Positions 23,520 to 32,247 of a DNA stretch of 64,000 bases are shown in pieces (within the stretch, counting starts at the first letter, position 1; each line of letters starts with the position of its first letter). The stretch covers positions 1 to 64,000 of the forward strand of contig ONEX01000021.1 in the NCBI GenBank assembly GCA_900316955.1, read 5' to 3'. The position numbers and the translations under genes are program-made. Below the pieces are notes generated by a model that worked only from the letters and a program-made list of their open reading frames with translations, was not told the origin of the DNA and searched no databases. The stretch is from an uncultured Bacteroidales bacterium. GTDB lineage: Bacteria; Bacteroidota; Bacteroidia; Bacteroidales; UBA932.

Positions 23520-25433
23520 ATGAAACATTTTTTCGCAATCCTTCTGAGTGCAGCCACCGTGCTGGCCTGCACCAAGACGTCGCAGGAAGCGGCGAAATTG
23601 GAAGTGGGAGAGACGGAAATCCTGGTGCCGGCCAAGGCCAATATTGCGCTGGTCAACGTTACCTCAAACGGCGACTGGACCACGGAACTCTCCGAGGGAT
23701 GGGTCGTCCCTGCCACGCGGAAAGGAACGGGCAGCGGTGTGTTGAAGTTGGCGGTCATGGACAACAAGGACTATTCCGCCCGTGAAGCCGTACTGACGTT
23801 GACTTCCGGTACGGTTACAAAGACCGTCCGGATCGTGCAGTCGCAGTTTGACGGCCTCTTTGTGGACGGGGATGAGGTGGCAGTCTCGTACGAAGGGACG
23901 ACCATCGAGATTCCGGTCCGGGCCAACGTGCCCTACACGGCGACGACCGATGTGGACTGGATGACGATTATCCGGACCAAGGCCCTGGAAGATGACATCA
24001 TCTCGGTACAGATTCCTCTGAATGTCAAACGGGATGGACGCAGCGGCCATGTGACCATTTCTGACGGAGGTTCCTTGACCAAGGTCGTAACGGTCAATCA
24101 GGGCGCATTCGAACCTTTCTTCAACCTGGTGGACGAGCAGGGAGTCGGCCTTTGGGGCACGCTGATGGTCCCGAAGGAAGGTATCACCTATACCTTCACC
24201 GCGGAAACCAATATGGAATTCTATGCGGAAGCGCCCGACGCTGACTGGATTACGGTAACCAAGGAAGGAAACGTGGTCACCGTGACGATTCCCGAGAATG
24301 CGGATTCTCCCCGGACGGAATACATCTATATGGGGTGCTCCCTCCAGGGCGAGGATTACAGTGACTACGGCGCCATGATCCAGGTAAAGCAGAAGGGACT
24401 GGCCTCCCTGGAACAGACCTGGACGAAGGATTTCTACTGGGCCATCTTCCCGAACAGTACCCGCGTTTCGATTGCTACCGCCGGAGATTACCTCGCCATG
24501 TACTCGCCCGGTGCGGTCACTCCGGGAATCCATCTGATCAACCGTTCGAATGGAAATGAGGAGAAGGTGCTGGAGGCGCCCGTTGCCCATGTTACGGGCA
24601 TTACGAACGATGATGCCGGCCACGTGATCGTAACCACCGGCGGCAATTTCCCGCTGAAGGAAGACTGGTCGCTGGATGAGGCCGCGCAGATTCCGCTGCA
24701 GGTCTATGTCATGAGCGAAGCCGATTTCCTGGACGGGAACTACGGGAATCCGATCCTGACCTATCGGGACGGCTTCTATGGATATGGGCTTGACAATGCC
24801 CGGGTGACGGGCGATGCGACCGGAGACGCCGTCCTGGCAATGACTTCCGGTGCCGCCGGTGGCGGGACCTACTCCGTCGCCTGGGAAATCAAGGGAGGTG
24901 CGACGACGGACACCCCGACTGTCAGTGCCGTTTCTCCGTCCTCCGGCGGAGACCTTTGGGATTCCTTCCATGCCGTGACGCTGGGCTGCGGAACGACCGT
25001 GAACAACGGCTTCTATTTCGCCGGTTATGTCGGAGACTATAATGTCCATTACAATCCGGCCATGACGGCTGACGGCTGGAAGGTTGCCTTCACGACCGGT
25101 TATACCTGGGAGGGGGCTGTCAATGCCGGAGACGTCTTCACTTATGAAGGCGAAACCTATGCGGCCCTTGTCGGCATGAACTATTTCTCCTTCGCCGACT
25201 GGGACTATGACGGGGTCGTGGACGGCTACATGCCCGGTAAGCTCTGGATCCTGAAACTCAGTGATCCCGGTGCGCCTGAACTGGCTATCGATCAGGAGTA
25301 TTATGCAACGGAAGGCAATTGGCAGTATGGCAGCAATGCCGATGTTCGGGTTGTCGCGGAAGACGGGACGCTGATGGTGTACTTGATGGATGCAGCCACT
25401 TCGTCTTACCGCAAGTTTGAATTGTCCCTGTAA
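23520..25433 (+). CDS. BACON-domain surface lipoprotein
   Basis: The 637-residue protein has lipobox TVLAC (Cys17). Two or three BACON-type Ig domains follow up to about residue 290 (NVTSNGDWTTELSEGWV, VRANVPYTATTDVDWMTII, AETNMEFYAEAPDADWITV). The C-terminal half is propeller-like, resembling the lipoprotein at 19383. BACON domains in Bacteroidota PULs act as spacers or weak binders that hold glycan-binding proteins away from the membrane. It is the last gene before a strong terminator. Confidence 0.8.
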   Translation: MKHFFAILLSAATVLACTKTSQEAAKLEVGETEILVPAKANIALVNVTSNGDWTTELSEGWVVPATRKGTGSGVLKLAVMDNKDYSAREAVLTLTSGTVTKTVRIVQSQFDGLFVDGDEVAVSYEGTTIEIPVRANVPYTATTDVDWMTIIRTKALEDDIISVQIPLNVKRDGRSGHVTISDGGSLTKVVTVNQGAFEPFFNLVDEQGVGLWGTLMVPKEGITYTFTAETNMEFYAEAPDADWITVTKEGNVVTVTIPENADSPRTEYIYMGCSLQGEDYSDYGAMIQVKQKGLASLEQTWTKDFYWAIFPNSTRVSIATAGDYLAMYSPGAVTPGIHLINRSNGNEEKVLEAPVAHVTGITNDDAGHVIVTTGGNFPLKEDWSLDEAAQIPLQVYVMSEADFLDGNYGNPILTYRDGFYGYGLDNARVTGDATGDAVLAMTSGAAGGGTYSVAWEIKGGATTDTPTVSAVSPSSGGDLWDSFHAVTLGCGTTVNNGFYFAGYVGDYNVHYNPAMTADGWKVAFTTGYTWEGAVNAGDVFTYEGETYAALVGMNYFSFADWDYDGVVDGYMPGKLWILKLSDPGAPELAIDQEYYATEGNWQYGSNADVRVVAEDGTLMVYLMDAATSSYRKFELSL

Positions 25434-25441
25434 ATTGTGAA

Positions 25442-25473
25442 GAGGCCTTCGGAGAATCCCGAAGGCCTCATTT
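25442..25473 (+). terminator. rho-independent terminator at the end of the first SusCD operon
   Basis: An 11-bp perfect stem GAGGCCTTCGG/CCGAAGGCCTC (25442-25452 and 25459-25469) is followed by ATTTC. It ends only seven bases before the next start codon at 25480. Confidence 0.8.
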
Positions 25474-25479
25474 CTGTAA

Positions 25480-26769
25480 ATGAGAACAAGATTTTGGCTC
25501 GGGCTCGCGGTCATCCTACTGGCCACAGCCTGTAAGGGAAGGGTGGAGCAGCCTGTCCGCTTCCTCTGGATCGATGCTTCGGCCAACTTCTCCAGTTATG
25601 CCGACGATGCGGATTCCATCGCGACGGACTGCAAGCGCATCGCTGAAATGGGCTTCACGGACATCGTCGTGGATGTGCGGCCTACCTGCGGGGACGTGCT
25701 CTTCAAGAGTTCCGTTGCTCCGGCGCTGACGAAGGTCCCGGCCTGGTTCGGCGGGGAAATCGGCCTGAAGCAGCGGAAGGCGGACTTCGACTATCTCCAG
25801 GCCTTCATCGATGCCGGCCATGCGGCGGGCCTCAAGGTCCATGCCGGGGTGAATATGATGGTCGGCGGCTGGCGGATGGGCAGTAACTTCATCACGGGCA
25901 TGGTTTACGACCATCCGGAGCGGAAGTCCTGGTGCGCCGTGGACCTGCTTCCTGACGGCACCTTGGCGAACCAGGCGGACAATTTCGCCGTCCGCGGGGG
26001 CTGTTTCCTGGATCCGGCCAATGCCGAGGTGCAGGATTTCCTTCTGACGATGCTGGGCGAACTGGCCTCCTACCAGGGACTGGACGGCATCGTTATGGAC
26101 CGCTGCCGCTATGATGACTATGCGATGGACGCCGGCTATACGGAAACGGCCAAGGAGCAGTTCGCGGCCTATATCGGCCGGGAACCGGAACGCTGGCCGG
26201 TCTTTACGGAGCCGGGGCACATCTTCCTGGACAAGACGCCGGATGCGTTGGAAACGGAGTGGCTCACTTTCCGCTGCCGCGTGATCCACGATTTCGTGGC
26301 CAGGTGCGTGGACAAGGTGCATTCCGTCCGGAAGGACCTGCCGCTGGGCATCTATGTGGGGGCCTGGTTCTCAGAGTATTACCGGAGCGGCGTGAACTGG
26401 ACGAGCCCGAAGTACGACCTGACGAAGGAGGAACCCACTTTCGCCTGGGCGACGCCCACCTATCAGGCAACGGGATTTGCAGATCTCGTGGACTTCATGC
26501 TTCTCGGAACCTATTGTCCGGCTGCCAATGTCCATGGCGACACGGAAAAGACCATGGAAGGATATGCCCGCCTGGGCCGGAAACGGCTCTGCGGCGACGT
26601 GCCTTTCTACGCCGGACCGGACATCGGCAACGAGAAGGGCTTCGAAAAAGGCGGCCAGGCCGCCCTCCTGCCCGAAATCGAAAAGACCATCCAGGCCGAA
26701 GCCGACGGATTCTTCCTCTTCGACCTCTGCCACATCCGGGCTTTCGATTACTGGGACGTCAGATTTTAA
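25480..26769 (+). CDS. family-10-like glycosidase lipoprotein (GHL10-like), copy B
   Basis: The 429-residue protein has lipobox VILLATAC (Cys18) and the same barrel blocks as copy A at 22117: FLWIDASANFSSY, MGFTDIVVDVRPTCGDVLF, LDGIVMDRCRYDDYAMD, LGIYVGAWFSEYYRSGVNW and FYAGPDIGNEKGFEKGGQA. It lacks copy A's acidic linker after the lipobox. The start follows a terminator hairpin at once with no visible promoter, so it is probably expressed by readthrough of the SusCD operon. Its 3' end overlaps the convergent DUF5009 gene by 11 bases. Confidence 0.7.
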   Translation: MRTRFWLGLAVILLATACKGRVEQPVRFLWIDASANFSSYADDADSIATDCKRIAEMGFTDIVVDVRPTCGDVLFKSSVAPALTKVPAWFGGEIGLKQRKADFDYLQAFIDAGHAAGLKVHAGVNMMVGGWRMGSNFITGMVYDHPERKSWCAVDLLPDGTLANQADNFAVRGGCFLDPANAEVQDFLLTMLGELASYQGLDGIVMDRCRYDDYAMDAGYTETAKEQFAAYIGREPERWPVFTEPGHIFLDKTPDALETEWLTFRCRVIHDFVARCVDKVHSVRKDLPLGIYVGAWFSEYYRSGVNWTSPKYDLTKEEPTFAWATPTYQATGFADLVDFMLLGTYCPAANVHGDTEKTMEGYARLGRKRLCGDVPFYAGPDIGNEKGFEKGGQAALLPEIEKTIQAEADGFFLFDLCHIRAFDYWDVRF

Positions 26770-27925
26770 GTTTGATGCCGGCCTTGGTGAGTCCCCAGGC
26801 GCAGGCGATATAGACGGCCGCCATGAGGGCGCATTTGCCGACGCCCACCCAGCCGGTCAGCCACTCGGGGATGGTGGGATTGACAAAGACCCACAGGGCG
26901 ACAAACAGATAGGGAATCATATACACCGTCAGGGTGGCGGTTCCCGCAGGAACAAGGGGTTTGAACCAGCCGGTCCAGCCCCTTTTTTCCATGCAGCGCA
27001 GAAGCGTGTACAGGGCCACGGAAATGGCGCAGACGAAGAGGCACCAGGGGAGCGTCCCGAGGTTCTTGGAAACGATCCAGCCGGTATGGGCTGCCATCCC
27101 CAGGACGGCAAGGACTGCCGCAGCAGCAATCCCCAGGCCGATCCGCTGACCGCTGGAACGGTCGGAAAGCTTCCAGTCCGCTACGGTGAGCATGACACCG
27201 CCGAGGCCCATGATGGGGCCGTAGCACTTTCCAAGCTGGAGCGCATTGGCAAAATCGGCCAGGATGTTGGGGCCGACGAGCTGGCTTCCGTCCCGCATGG
27301 GGATGACGGAGAGGTTCACCAGGCAGAGGCCTGCCCAGATGACGGGGATGATCCACGTCCGTTCCCGGCACAGCAGCCAGACCATGGCGCAGAACAGGTA
27401 CATCCAGCCAATCTGGCCCAGGATGCCCCACCAGAGGCCCTGGAACAGGCCTCCGTCCGTGGACCGGAAACAGAGGGCGAGGGCGACGAGGAGGATTATG
27501 CCGAGGAGTTTGAGCCACCGGGCGGGCTTCCAGTCCTTGGGATACTGGTTCCAGGTGAGGAAAAAGCCCACGATCATCAGGAGGACCCAGAGGCCCCGGT
27601 TTCCGGTCATCTCCCGCGACTCCTGGTTGCAGATGAAGGCACCCATCACCAGCAGGGCCAATGTCCGGCTGAAGATGTGCTTGAGCGTACTTTCCGTGGA
27701 ATATCCCTTCTCCCTCCTACGCTCCAGCGCGTAAGGGATGGACATGCCCATGGCGAAGAGGAACATGGGGAAAACGATGTCGGAAAGGCCCATGCCGTCC
27801 TCCATCGTGGCGAAATGCTCCAGCCAGTGGGGAACATTGAACACTTTCCAGAATTCATTGACGAAGACCATCAGGAGCATGGTCAGCCCCCGGAACATGT
27901 CGATGGCGAGGTTTCTCTTATTCAT
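26759..27925 (-). CDS. DUF5009-type multi-pass membrane protein (HGSNAT-like acyltransferase family)
   Basis: The 388-residue protein has about ten hydrophobic segments. The N-terminus NLAIDMFRGLTMLLMVFVNEF and the phrase SDIVFPMFLFAMGMSIPYALE are characteristic of the DUF5009/YeiB/heparan-alpha-glucosaminide N-acetyltransferase superfamily. Family members are thought to move acetyl groups across the membrane to sugars; in gut Bacteroidota they often lie in PULs. It overlaps the FAD oxidoreductase gene by eight bases and is the second gene of that operon. Confidence 0.75.
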   Translation of the reverse strand: MNKRNLAIDMFRGLTMLLMVFVNEFWKVFNVPHWLEHFATMEDGMGLSDIVFPMFLFAMGMSIPYALERRREKGYSTESTLKHIFSRTLALLVMGAFICNQESREMTGNRGLWVLLMIVGFFLTWNQYPKDWKPARWLKLLGIILLVALALCFRSTDGGLFQGLWWGILGQIGWMYLFCAMVWLLCRERTWIIPVIWAGLCLVNLSVIPMRDGSQLVGPNILADFANALQLGKCYGPIMGLGGVMLTVADWKLSDRSSGQRIGLGIAAAAVLAVLGMAAHTGWIVSKNLGTLPWCLFVCAISVALYTLLRCMEKRGWTGWFKPLVPAGTATLTVYMIPYLFVALWVFVNPTIPEWLTGWVGVGKCALMAAVYIACAWGLTKAGIKLKI

Positions 27926-29426
27926 CTTCAGGCAGATTGACCCAGGTTTCGTTGGCCCAGCCCACGCTGCGGCCGGTGCCCCGGACTTCGCCGCGGACGC
28001 CCTTCTCCTGCAGCTGACGGAAGCCGGGGTCGGAGGGCTTGAGGTCCAGGAAGGGAAGGAGGTAGCAGCCGTGGTCCAGCAGGACGGACTGCACTTCGGC
28101 GGCCGGTACTTCGGACGGATGCCGTCCGGTCTTCACGGCGATGGCCGCCAGGGCGCCCGCAGCCTGTCCCAGGCCCATGACGACGGGCTGGAGGCGGGTG
28201 CCGCCGTTCATCTCCCACGAGGTGGAGACGGCCTTGTCGGCGACCAGGAAATCTTCCACGCGGACGGGAACGAGGACGCCCATCGGCACGCTGAAGGAAG
28301 GGATTTTCCCGAACCAGAGGTGGGAAAGTTCCTCCCGGCGGGGATTCTGGACGTGGTGATGGTCCACGGGATAGTCTCCGACGGCGACGGCGCGTGTATA
28401 TAAGTCGTAATCATAGGGATGCTTGGCCGCATCGACGGTCATCGTATCCCTGCCGGCGATTCTCCGTGCTTCCCGGTAGTAAGGGTAGAAGGGGAGACCG
28501 TCCTCGGTCGGATACACGTCATCGGCAATGCCGATGTTCCGGTATCCCAGTTCGTGCTGGAGGAAGTAGATGAACCCCAGCGTACGGAGTTTCGCTTTCC
28601 GGACCACCTCCGCCCGGCCTTCCGCGTCCATGTCCAGGTATTCCGCGAAATAGTCGTTGGCGAAAACAGGCCAGTTGATCATCAGGTGCCCGTCCGGAAG
28701 CCGGCCGTAAGATAGCATCATCTCCGGGCTCCAGAGCTGCTGCCCATAGGGGTTGAAACCGGCCCGGTTGTCCGCGAGGGGATTGTCGCAGCAGCTCCGG
28801 TACAGGTCGATGTCATAGCCTTCCGGCTCCGGAATGCTTACGTCGTGGTCGTATTCCTTGGCGATGGCGACATAGGTGAGGTCCTGGGCGCTGACGCGGT
28901 CCTGGAGCTCTTCCGCGCCCACTATTTCGGCGACGTCACCCAGTTCGGTCCCGTCGATGAGGACTTTGGCCCGGACCGTGGAACCGTCGGACAGGCGGAG
29001 GGTCCATCCGCCGGCTTTCCGGCGGATAATCTCTTCCGCATCCGTCCCGAAACGGACCTGGACGCCTGCCTTGTCGGCCATGTTTTTAAGGATCTGAGCG
29101 CCGACGACCGGATTGAAGAGGATGTTGGACACCCACCCGGACTTGAGGGCTTCATAGCCGCCGTAGCGGGCTGCAAGCGAATCTGCGAATTCGCCGAAAA
29201 GGCCGCCACGCAGCCGGTAATTGCCGTCCACGGCGCTGACGCCGGCAGCCGTAAGCATGCCGCCCAGCCAGGGCGTGGACTCGATGACGAGGGTCCTGGC
29301 GCCGTCGCGGGCCGCCTCGGTGGCGGCGGCCGTTCCTCCGGTACCGCCGCCGGCAACGACGACATCGTAAACCGGCGTGCAGGAGAGGACGACCAGGCAT
29401 AGTCCCAGTGTTAAATAGCGTTTCAT
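27918..29426 (-). CDS. FAD-dependent oxidoreductase lipoprotein
   Basis: The 502-residue protein has lipobox LVVLSC (Cys16), then the dinucleotide loop VVVAGGGTGGTAAATEAAR and the acidic TLVIES that binds the FAD ribose. LGGMLTAAGVSAVDGNY and VLIDGTELGDVAE resemble the FAD_oxidored (PF12831) family. The C-terminal flavin segment is SWEMNGGTRLQPVVMGLGQAAGALAA-like. These exported flavoproteins occur in Bacteroidota and Planctomycetota near glycan enzymes and may oxidise a sugar; the substrate is unknown. The ATG at 29426 follows the -7 element closely; the longer frame from 29468 would run into the divergent promoter. Confidence 0.75.
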   Translation of the reverse strand: MKRYLTLGLCLVVLSCTPVYDVVVAGGGTGGTAAATEAARDGARTLVIESTPWLGGMLTAAGVSAVDGNYRLRGGLFGEFADSLAARYGGYEALKSGWVSNILFNPVVGAQILKNMADKAGVQVRFGTDAEEIIRRKAGGWTLRLSDGSTVRAKVLIDGTELGDVAEIVGAEELQDRVSAQDLTYVAIAKEYDHDVSIPEPEGYDIDLYRSCCDNPLADNRAGFNPYGQQLWSPEMMLSYGRLPDGHLMINWPVFANDYFAEYLDMDAEGRAEVVRKAKLRTLGFIYFLQHELGYRNIGIADDVYPTEDGLPFYPYYREARRIAGRDTMTVDAAKHPYDYDLYTRAVAVGDYPVDHHHVQNPRREELSHLWFGKIPSFSVPMGVLVPVRVEDFLVADKAVSTSWEMNGGTRLQPVVMGLGQAAGALAAIAVKTGRHPSEVPAAEVQSVLLDHGCYLLPFLDLKPSDPGFRQLQEKGVRGEVRGTGRSVGWANETWVNLPEDE

Positions 29427-29432
29427 CTCCAA

Positions 29433-29440
29433 CAAAATTA
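29433..29440 (-). promoter_or_regulatory. -7 element of the FAD oxidoreductase/DUF5009 operon
   Basis: TAATTTTG on the minus strand ends six bases before the ATG at 29426, predicting a leader of almost no length. Confidence 0.55.
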
Positions 29441-29452
29441 CGGAATAATGTT

Positions 29453-29460
29453 TATATTTG
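29453..29460 (+). promoter_or_regulatory. -7 element of the metallophosphoesterase gene
   Basis: TATATTTG, 20 bases before the ATG at 29481. The two divergent -7 boxes are only 12 bases apart, so the two promoters must overlap and probably compete for polymerase. Confidence 0.6.
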
Positions 29461-29480
29461 AAATACAAAAAACGGATACT

Positions 29481-30521
29481 ATGAAACGCAGATCCTTCCT
29501 CAAGAACGCCGCTTTCCTGACCGCCGCCGCCTCAGCGGCACCTGTCCTGGCCGGCTGCCGGCGGGAGGAAACCGGAGGAGAAGACTCCCGTCTGTCGGTT
29601 GCCCGGAACTTCCGCTACGGCCCCGACGGAACATTCACGGTCCTCCAGCTGACTGACACCCACTACATCGCGGGCGACCCCCGTAGTGCGCGAGCGCTTG
29701 ACAACGTCTGCGAGATGTTGGAAGCTGAACATCCGGACCTCGTCATTCATACGGGCGACATCGTGTTCGGCCATCCGGACATCCCTTCGGCGCAGGAAAT
29801 CCTCCGGCCCATCGCGGACCGGGGCATCCCGTTCGCCGTCGCCCTCGGCAACCACGATTCCCAGTTCGGCGCCACCCGGGAGGAGATGTACCGGATCATC
29901 CGGGAGATTCCGGGTTGTGTGAATCTGCCGCCCAAGGAGGGGGTATACGGCTGTTCCAACGATGTCATTACGCTGTCCGGCCACGGCGGCGTGGACCGGG
30001 CGCTCTACCTGTTCGATTCGATGGACGCCGTCATCCTGAAAGGGGAGGAGGAGATCCACTGTTACGATTACATCCGCTTCTCCCAACTGGAATGGTACCG
30101 GGACCATAGTGCGAAGTTCACGGCTGAAAATGGCGGAACCCCCGTCCCGTCGCTGGCCTTCTTCCACATTCCGCTTTGCGAAGTCACGGAAGGGCTGTCG
30201 AACGGCGGGAACATCCTCGCCGGCGAGAACGGCGAGCCGCCCTGCCCGTCCCGCCTGAATTCGGGCCTGCTGGCCCAGATGCGGGAGCTGGGCGACATCC
30301 AGGCCATCGTCAACGGCCACGACCACGACTGCGACTACGTCCTGGACTATGGCCAAATGTACTACATCTACGGCCGCTTCAGCGGTTGCGACACCACGTA
30401 TAACCATCTGGGGCCGAGCGGCGCGCGCATCTTCCGGTTCACGCAGGGCGCCCGTCCTTTCCGGACCTGGGTCCGCCTGCAAGGCGGGGAAATCCGGCAG
30501 GACCTCGTCCTGGACCGTTGA
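29481..30521 (+). CDS. calcineurin-like metallophosphoesterase, exported
   Basis: The 346-residue protein has a Tat-like start (KRRSFLKNAAF) and a lipobox VLAGC. The catalytic metal ligands appear in order: LTDTHYI (Asp, His), HTGDIVFG (Asp), LGNHDSQ (Asn, His), FFHIPL (His) and NGHDHD (GHxH). It resembles the purple-acid-phosphatase-like exported enzymes of Bacteroidota (Dcr2/SiaA-like). It hydrolyses a phosphomonoester or diester outside the cytoplasm. Its place beside a locus with an NAGPA-type enzyme is suggestive. The stop abuts the convergent ettA stop with no gap. Confidence 0.88.
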   Translation: MKRRSFLKNAAFLTAAASAAPVLAGCRREETGGEDSRLSVARNFRYGPDGTFTVLQLTDTHYIAGDPRSARALDNVCEMLEAEHPDLVIHTGDIVFGHPDIPSAQEILRPIADRGIPFAVALGNHDSQFGATREEMYRIIREIPGCVNLPPKEGVYGCSNDVITLSGHGGVDRALYLFDSMDAVILKGEEEIHCYDYIRFSQLEWYRDHSAKFTAENGGTPVPSLAFFHIPLCEVTEGLSNGGNILAGENGEPPCPSRLNSGLLAQMRELGDIQAIVNGHDHDCDYVLDYGQMYYIYGRFSGCDTTYNHLGPSGARIFRFTQGARPFRTWVRLQGGEIRQDLVLDR

Positions 30522-32198
30522 TTACTCCATCAACTTCTTGTATTTGAAGCGCTTGGGCTCCACATCGCCCAGGCGCATCTTCTTGTTGGCCTCGTACTCG
30601 GAATAGTTGCCGTCGAAGAAGACGACCTGCGAGTCGCCCTCGAAGGCGAGGATGTGCGTGGCGATGCGGTCCAGGAACCAGCGGTCGTGAGAGACCACGA
30701 CGGCACAGCCCGCGAAGCCGTCCAAGCCTTCCTCCAGGGCGCGGATGGTGTTGACATCCACGTCGTTGGTCGGTTCGTCGAGGAGGAGGACATTGCCTTC
30801 GTCCTTCAGGGTGAGGGCCAGGTGCAGGCGGTTCCGTTCGCCGCCGGAAAGGACACCGCAAAGCTTTTCCTGGTCGGCGCCGGAGAAATTGAACCGGGAC
30901 ACCCAGGAACGGGCGTTGATGTCGCGGTTGCCGAGCCGCACCCATTCAGAATTCCCGGCGATGGTCTCGTAGACGGTCTTGTCCGGGTCGATGGACTTGT
31001 GCTGCTGGTCCACGTACGCGATCTTCACGGTGTCGCCGATCTCGATGGTGCCGCTGTCGGGCTGCTCGATGCCCATGATCAGGCGGAAGAGGGTGGTCTT
31101 GCCGGCGCCGTTCGGGCCGATGACGCCCACGATGCCGGCCGGCGGCAGCTCGAAGGTCAGGTGCTCGAACAGCACCTTGCCGTCGTAGGCCTTGGACACG
31201 TCGTTGAAGCGGATGACCTTGTTGCCGAGGTGCGGTCCGTTGGGAATGTAGATTTCAAGGTTCGCCTCCTTCTGCTTGACATCGGCGGAAGCGAGTTTTT
31301 CGTAGGCGCCCAGACGGGCCTTCTGCTTGGCCTGGCGGGCCTTCGGGGCCATCCGGACCCATTCCAGCTCGCGTTCCAGCGTCTTCCGGCGCTTGGACTC
31401 CTGCTTCTCCTCCATCGCGAGGCGCTTCGTCTTCTGGTCCAGCCAGGACGAGTAGTTGCCCTTCCAGGGAATGCCCTCGCCGCGGTCCAGCTCCAGGATC
31501 CAGCCGGCGACATTGTCCAGGAAGTACCGGTCGTGCGTGACGGCGATGACCGTGCCCTTGTACTGCTGCAGGTGCGCTTCCAGCCACTGGATGGATTCGG
31601 TGTCCAGGTGGTTCGTGGGCTCGTCCAGCAAGAGGACGTCCGGCTGCTGGAGGAGGAGGCGGCACAGCGCCACCCGGCGCCTTTCGCCGCCGGAGAGCGT
31701 GCGGATCTTCGCGTCCGAAGGCGGGCACTGGAGGGCGTCCATCGCCCGTTCCAGCTTCGCGTCGATCTCCCAGCCGTCCAGGTGCTCGATGAGTTCGGTG
31801 AGCTCGCCCTGGCGCTCGATGAGGCGGTTCATCTCGTCGTCGTCCATCGGCTCCATGAACTTCATCGAGATGTCGTTGTATTCCGCGAGGACGTCCATCA
31901 CTTCCTGCACGCCCTCCTGGACCACCTCGATGACGGTCTTGTCCGGGTCCATCTCCGGCTCCTGCGCGAGGTATCCGACGGTGTAGCCGGGCGCCCACAC
32001 GACCTCGCCCTTGTAGGATTTCTCCACCCCGGCGATGATCTTGAGGAGCGTGGACTTACCGGAGCCGTTGAGGCCGATGATGCCGATTTTCGCCCCGTAG
32101 AAGAAGGACAGGTAGATGTCCTTGAGGATGACCTTGTTGTTGTGCGGGAGGACCTTTCCCACCCCGTTCATCGAGAAAATGATCTTTTCGTCAGCCAT
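30522..32198 (-). CDS. ettA: ABC-F translation factor, energy-dependent translational throttle EttA
   Basis: This 558-residue soluble protein has two ATP-binding cassettes. Walker A motifs are GLNGSGKST and GPNGAGKTT, signatures LSGGERRRVALC and LSGGERNRLHLA, and Walker B motifs LLLDEPTNHLD and LLLDEPTNDVD. The linker is rich in Lys/Arg (KRRKTLERELEWVRMAPKAR), and the C-terminal phrase FDGNYSEYEANKKMRLG is EttA-like. There are no membrane segments. EttA binds the ribosomal E site and tunes the first peptide bond with ATP/ADP ratio. The ATG at 32198 was chosen from family length; the longer upstream frame covers the promoter and part of creD. Confidence 0.93.
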   Translation of the reverse strand: MADEKIIFSMNGVGKVLPHNNKVILKDIYLSFFYGAKIGIIGLNGSGKSTLLKIIAGVEKSYKGEVVWAPGYTVGYLAQEPEMDPDKTVIEVVQEGVQEVMDVLAEYNDISMKFMEPMDDDEMNRLIERQGELTELIEHLDGWEIDAKLERAMDALQCPPSDAKIRTLSGGERRRVALCRLLLQQPDVLLLDEPTNHLDTESIQWLEAHLQQYKGTVIAVTHDRYFLDNVAGWILELDRGEGIPWKGNYSSWLDQKTKRLAMEEKQESKRRKTLERELEWVRMAPKARQAKQKARLGAYEKLASADVKQKEANLEIYIPNGPHLGNKVIRFNDVSKAYDGKVLFEHLTFELPPAGIVGVIGPNGAGKTTLFRLIMGIEQPDSGTIEIGDTVKIAYVDQQHKSIDPDKTVYETIAGNSEWVRLGNRDINARSWVSRFNFSGADQEKLCGVLSGGERNRLHLALTLKDEGNVLLLDEPTNDVDVNTIRALEEGLDGFAGCAVVVSHDRWFLDRIATHILAFEGDSQVVFFDGNYSEYEANKKMRLGDVEPKRFKYKKLME

Positions 32199-32227
32199 GG
32201 CTTTGTTTTTGCTGGTTGCTATCTCCA

Positions 32228-32235
32228 CAAAGATA
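32228..32235 (-). promoter_or_regulatory. -7 element of ettA
   Basis: TATCTTTG on the minus strand, 29 bases before the ATG at 32198. It lies 12 bases upstream of the creD ATG on the other strand. Confidence 0.6.
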
Positions 32236-32247
32236 AGGAAAATATTG

